DNA of 40,427 bases from assembly GCA_012522585.1 (NCBI GenBank), contig JAAYKD010000021.1, positions 1 through 40,427 of the forward strand. The letters run 5' to 3'. The translations under genes were made by a program, and so were the position numbers. Below the pieces are notes generated by a model that saw nothing but the letters and a program-made list of their open reading frames with translations, did no database searches and was not told the origin of the DNA. Of the stretch, positions 38,887-40,427 are shown in pieces (positions within the stretch are counted from its first letter, which is position 1; every line of letters begins with the position of its first letter). The stretch is from Bacillota bacterium (GTDB lineage Bacteria > Bacillota > JAAYKD01).

Positions 38887-39669
38887 ATGAGAAGATGGCA
38901 AAGCAGGCCCGGTCGATTGAATAAAAGAGCAACAAATGTTTTATCTGTAGCTGCTCTTCTATTTTGGCTGCTCTTTTGGCTCTTTTTAGCTAAGAAAATA
39001 GATCTGTCTTTGCTCCTTCCGTATCCTCAAGAAGCTCTGAAAACACTGTTTAGATTGGCTACTACCAGCCAGTTTTGGTTGGTAGTTTTAGCCAGTATGA
39101 TGCGTATAATTTCTGGGTTTACCTTGGCGGTTGTTTTAGGCATTCTCTTGGGAAGCCTGACCGCCTTCTTCCCGTTTTTCCGTCCTTTTGTCGCTTTGCC
39201 TATGAATATCATCAAGGCGACTCCAGTTGCTTCCTTTGTTATATTGGCTTTGGTCTGGCTTTCTTCTCAAAGCTTGAGCATTTTTATCTGCTTTTTAATG
39301 GTCTTGCCTTTGGTCTGGATGAATATCGAAGCGGGGCTTTTACAGGTAGATGAAGATCTCTTGGAAATGGCTAGAGCTTATCGCTTTTCTGCCGGTAAAA
39401 CAATTAGAACTATTTATTTACCAGCAGTCAGACCCTTTTTTGCCAATGCAATTATTTTAGGCTTTGGCTATGCTTGGAAGTCTGGAGTCGCAGCAGAAGT
39501 GCTTGGCTTAACCGATAAAAGTATTGGTGCTAAACTCTATGAGGCCAAGATATATTTAGAAACTCCCGAACTGTTTGCCTGGACCATTGTTGTCATCATC
39601 ATTTCACTTTTGGCAGAAAATGCCATGTCTTATCTTTTGAGACAAGAGAGGAGGAGAATGAAAAAATGA
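38887..39669 (+). CDS. ABC transporter permease (SsuC/TauC-like)
   Basis: BPD_transp_1-type TMs; EAA-like loop 'LLEMARAYRFSAGKTIRTIYLPAVRPFF'. Confidence 0.9.
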   Translation: MRRWQSRPGRLNKRATNVLSVAALLFWLLFWLFLAKKIDLSLLLPYPQEALKTLFRLATTSQFWLVVLASMMRIISGFTLAVVLGILLGSLTAFFPFFRPFVALPMNIIKATPVASFVILALVWLSSQSLSIFICFLMVLPLVWMNIEAGLLQVDEDLLEMARAYRFSAGKTIRTIYLPAVRPFFANAIILGFGYAWKSGVAAEVLGLTDKSIGAKLYEAKIYLETPELFAWTIVVIIISLLAENAMSYLLRQERRRMKK

Positions 39670-40346
39670 AATTGAAAAACATCGATTTTGCTTATGAGAA
39701 TAAGCAGATTATGAAGGACTTCAATTTGGAATTACCCGATTTAGGTGTTGTCATCATCATGGGTACCTCAGGCTGTGGCAAGACTACATTGCTTCGTTTA
39801 ATCGCCGGCTTGGAAGAACTTCAAGGGGGCGAAATAGAGAGTGATAAAACAAAACCTTCCTTCTTATTTCAGGAAGATCGGCTTTTGCCCCAGCTGACTG
39901 TAGAAGAAAACATCCTCCTGGTCCAGCCTCAAGGAGGAATTGACGAAGTTAAATTGAGGTTAGAACAGCTGGGCTTGGCCGATGAATCAGACTCCTATCC
40001 AGATTCTCTCTCCGGTGGCATGAAGAGAAGAGTAGCTTTGGCAAGAGCTCTTTGTTATGACGGAGATGTTCTTATTTTAGACGAGCCTCTCAAAGGGTTA
40101 AGCCCTGAACACAGGCGCGAGCTCTGGCCTTTGTTGATTGCTGAAGGTAAAAAGCGATTGGTCCTTTGGGTTTGCCACGACGATGAAGAGGCTTGTGTGG
40201 TGGGAGATCGAATCATCAAATTCAATGGTCCGCCCATGAAAATCGAATTCGATGTTTCATATCTTGATACGGGAGATTATTTTGAAGAAATAGCCATAGC
40301 CAACATGCCAATCATGAAAGAAATCAAAGGAGCTTCAATATTTTGA
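39666..40346 (+). CDS. ABC transporter ATP-binding protein (SsuB/TauB-like)
   Basis: Walker A 'GTSGCGKTT', signature 'LSGGMKRRVALARAL', Walker B 'VLILDEPL'; overlaps permease stop. Confidence 0.94.
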   Translation: MKLKNIDFAYENKQIMKDFNLELPDLGVVIIMGTSGCGKTTLLRLIAGLEELQGGEIESDKTKPSFLFQEDRLLPQLTVEENILLVQPQGGIDEVKLRLEQLGLADESDSYPDSLSGGMKRRVALARALCYDGDVLILDEPLKGLSPEHRRELWPLLIAEGKKRLVLWVCHDDEEACVVGDRIIKFNGPPMKIEFDVSYLDTGDYFEEIAIANMPIMKEIKGASIF

Positions 40347-40360
40347 GGCTTCTTTTTTGT
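40329..40360 (+). terminator. Probable intrinsic terminator overlapping the ATPase stop codon
   Basis: AGGAGCTTCAA-TATT-TTGAGGCTTCT (two GU) then TTTTT. Confidence 0.65.
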
Positions 40361-40382
40361 GTACCCAGTTTGGTTTGATTCT

Positions 40383-40427
40383 ATGCAAATCGGCGCACGG
40401 ATGCAAATCGGGGATGCAAATCGGGGA
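40383..40427. repeat. Short-period direct repeat running off the window edge
   Basis: ATGCAAATCGG at 40383, 40401 and 40414; the last two form a 13-bp tandem ATGCAAATCGGGG. Confidence 0.8.

Noticed and set aside
1-40427. Mobile element or defence island
   Set aside because: No transposase, integrase, phage, restriction-modification, toxin-antitoxin or Cas-like protein was recognised among the supplied ORFs; gene content is mainly core.

Overview
This 40.4 kb window appears to be chromosomal DNA from a low-to-mid GC Firmicutes (clostridial-type) genome. Most of it is recognisable housekeeping and cell-envelope content. In order: a minus-strand MBOAT/DHHW/SGNH O-acylation cassette; tRNA-Thr(TGT) and tRNA-Gly(CCC); a LysM-G5-M23 endopeptidase; a WalRK-YycH-YycI-MurA-COG2426-YycJ-RlmH block; a PepV-like M20 dipeptidase; an S9 peptidase; a GH18-SLH protein; a heme catalase; RpoE (delta); a TDH-like SDR epimerase; ArgS; a 1.1 kaa surface protein with a C-terminal copper-amine-oxidase-N (stalk) domain; IspD; UppP; citrate lyase genes citD-E-F-X-C-G; and a Crp/Fnr regulator with an SsuABC/NMT1-like ABC transporter. 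No CRISPR array, transposase, prophage or obvious defence cassette was seen. The most interesting unexplained signals are non-coding: (i) two tandem ~46-nt hairpins with a compensatory stem change and a conserved loop between the epimerase and rpoE genes; (ii) a structured, possibly pseudoknotted 5' leader plus a cluster of TTACACTT octamers controlling the large surface-protein gene; (iii) a long dyad with three TATTGAAT copies at the crp/fnr promoter; (iv) a short-period ATGCAAATCGG repeat running off the right edge. All calls come from reading the sequence and the supplied ORFs. No searches or folding programs were run.
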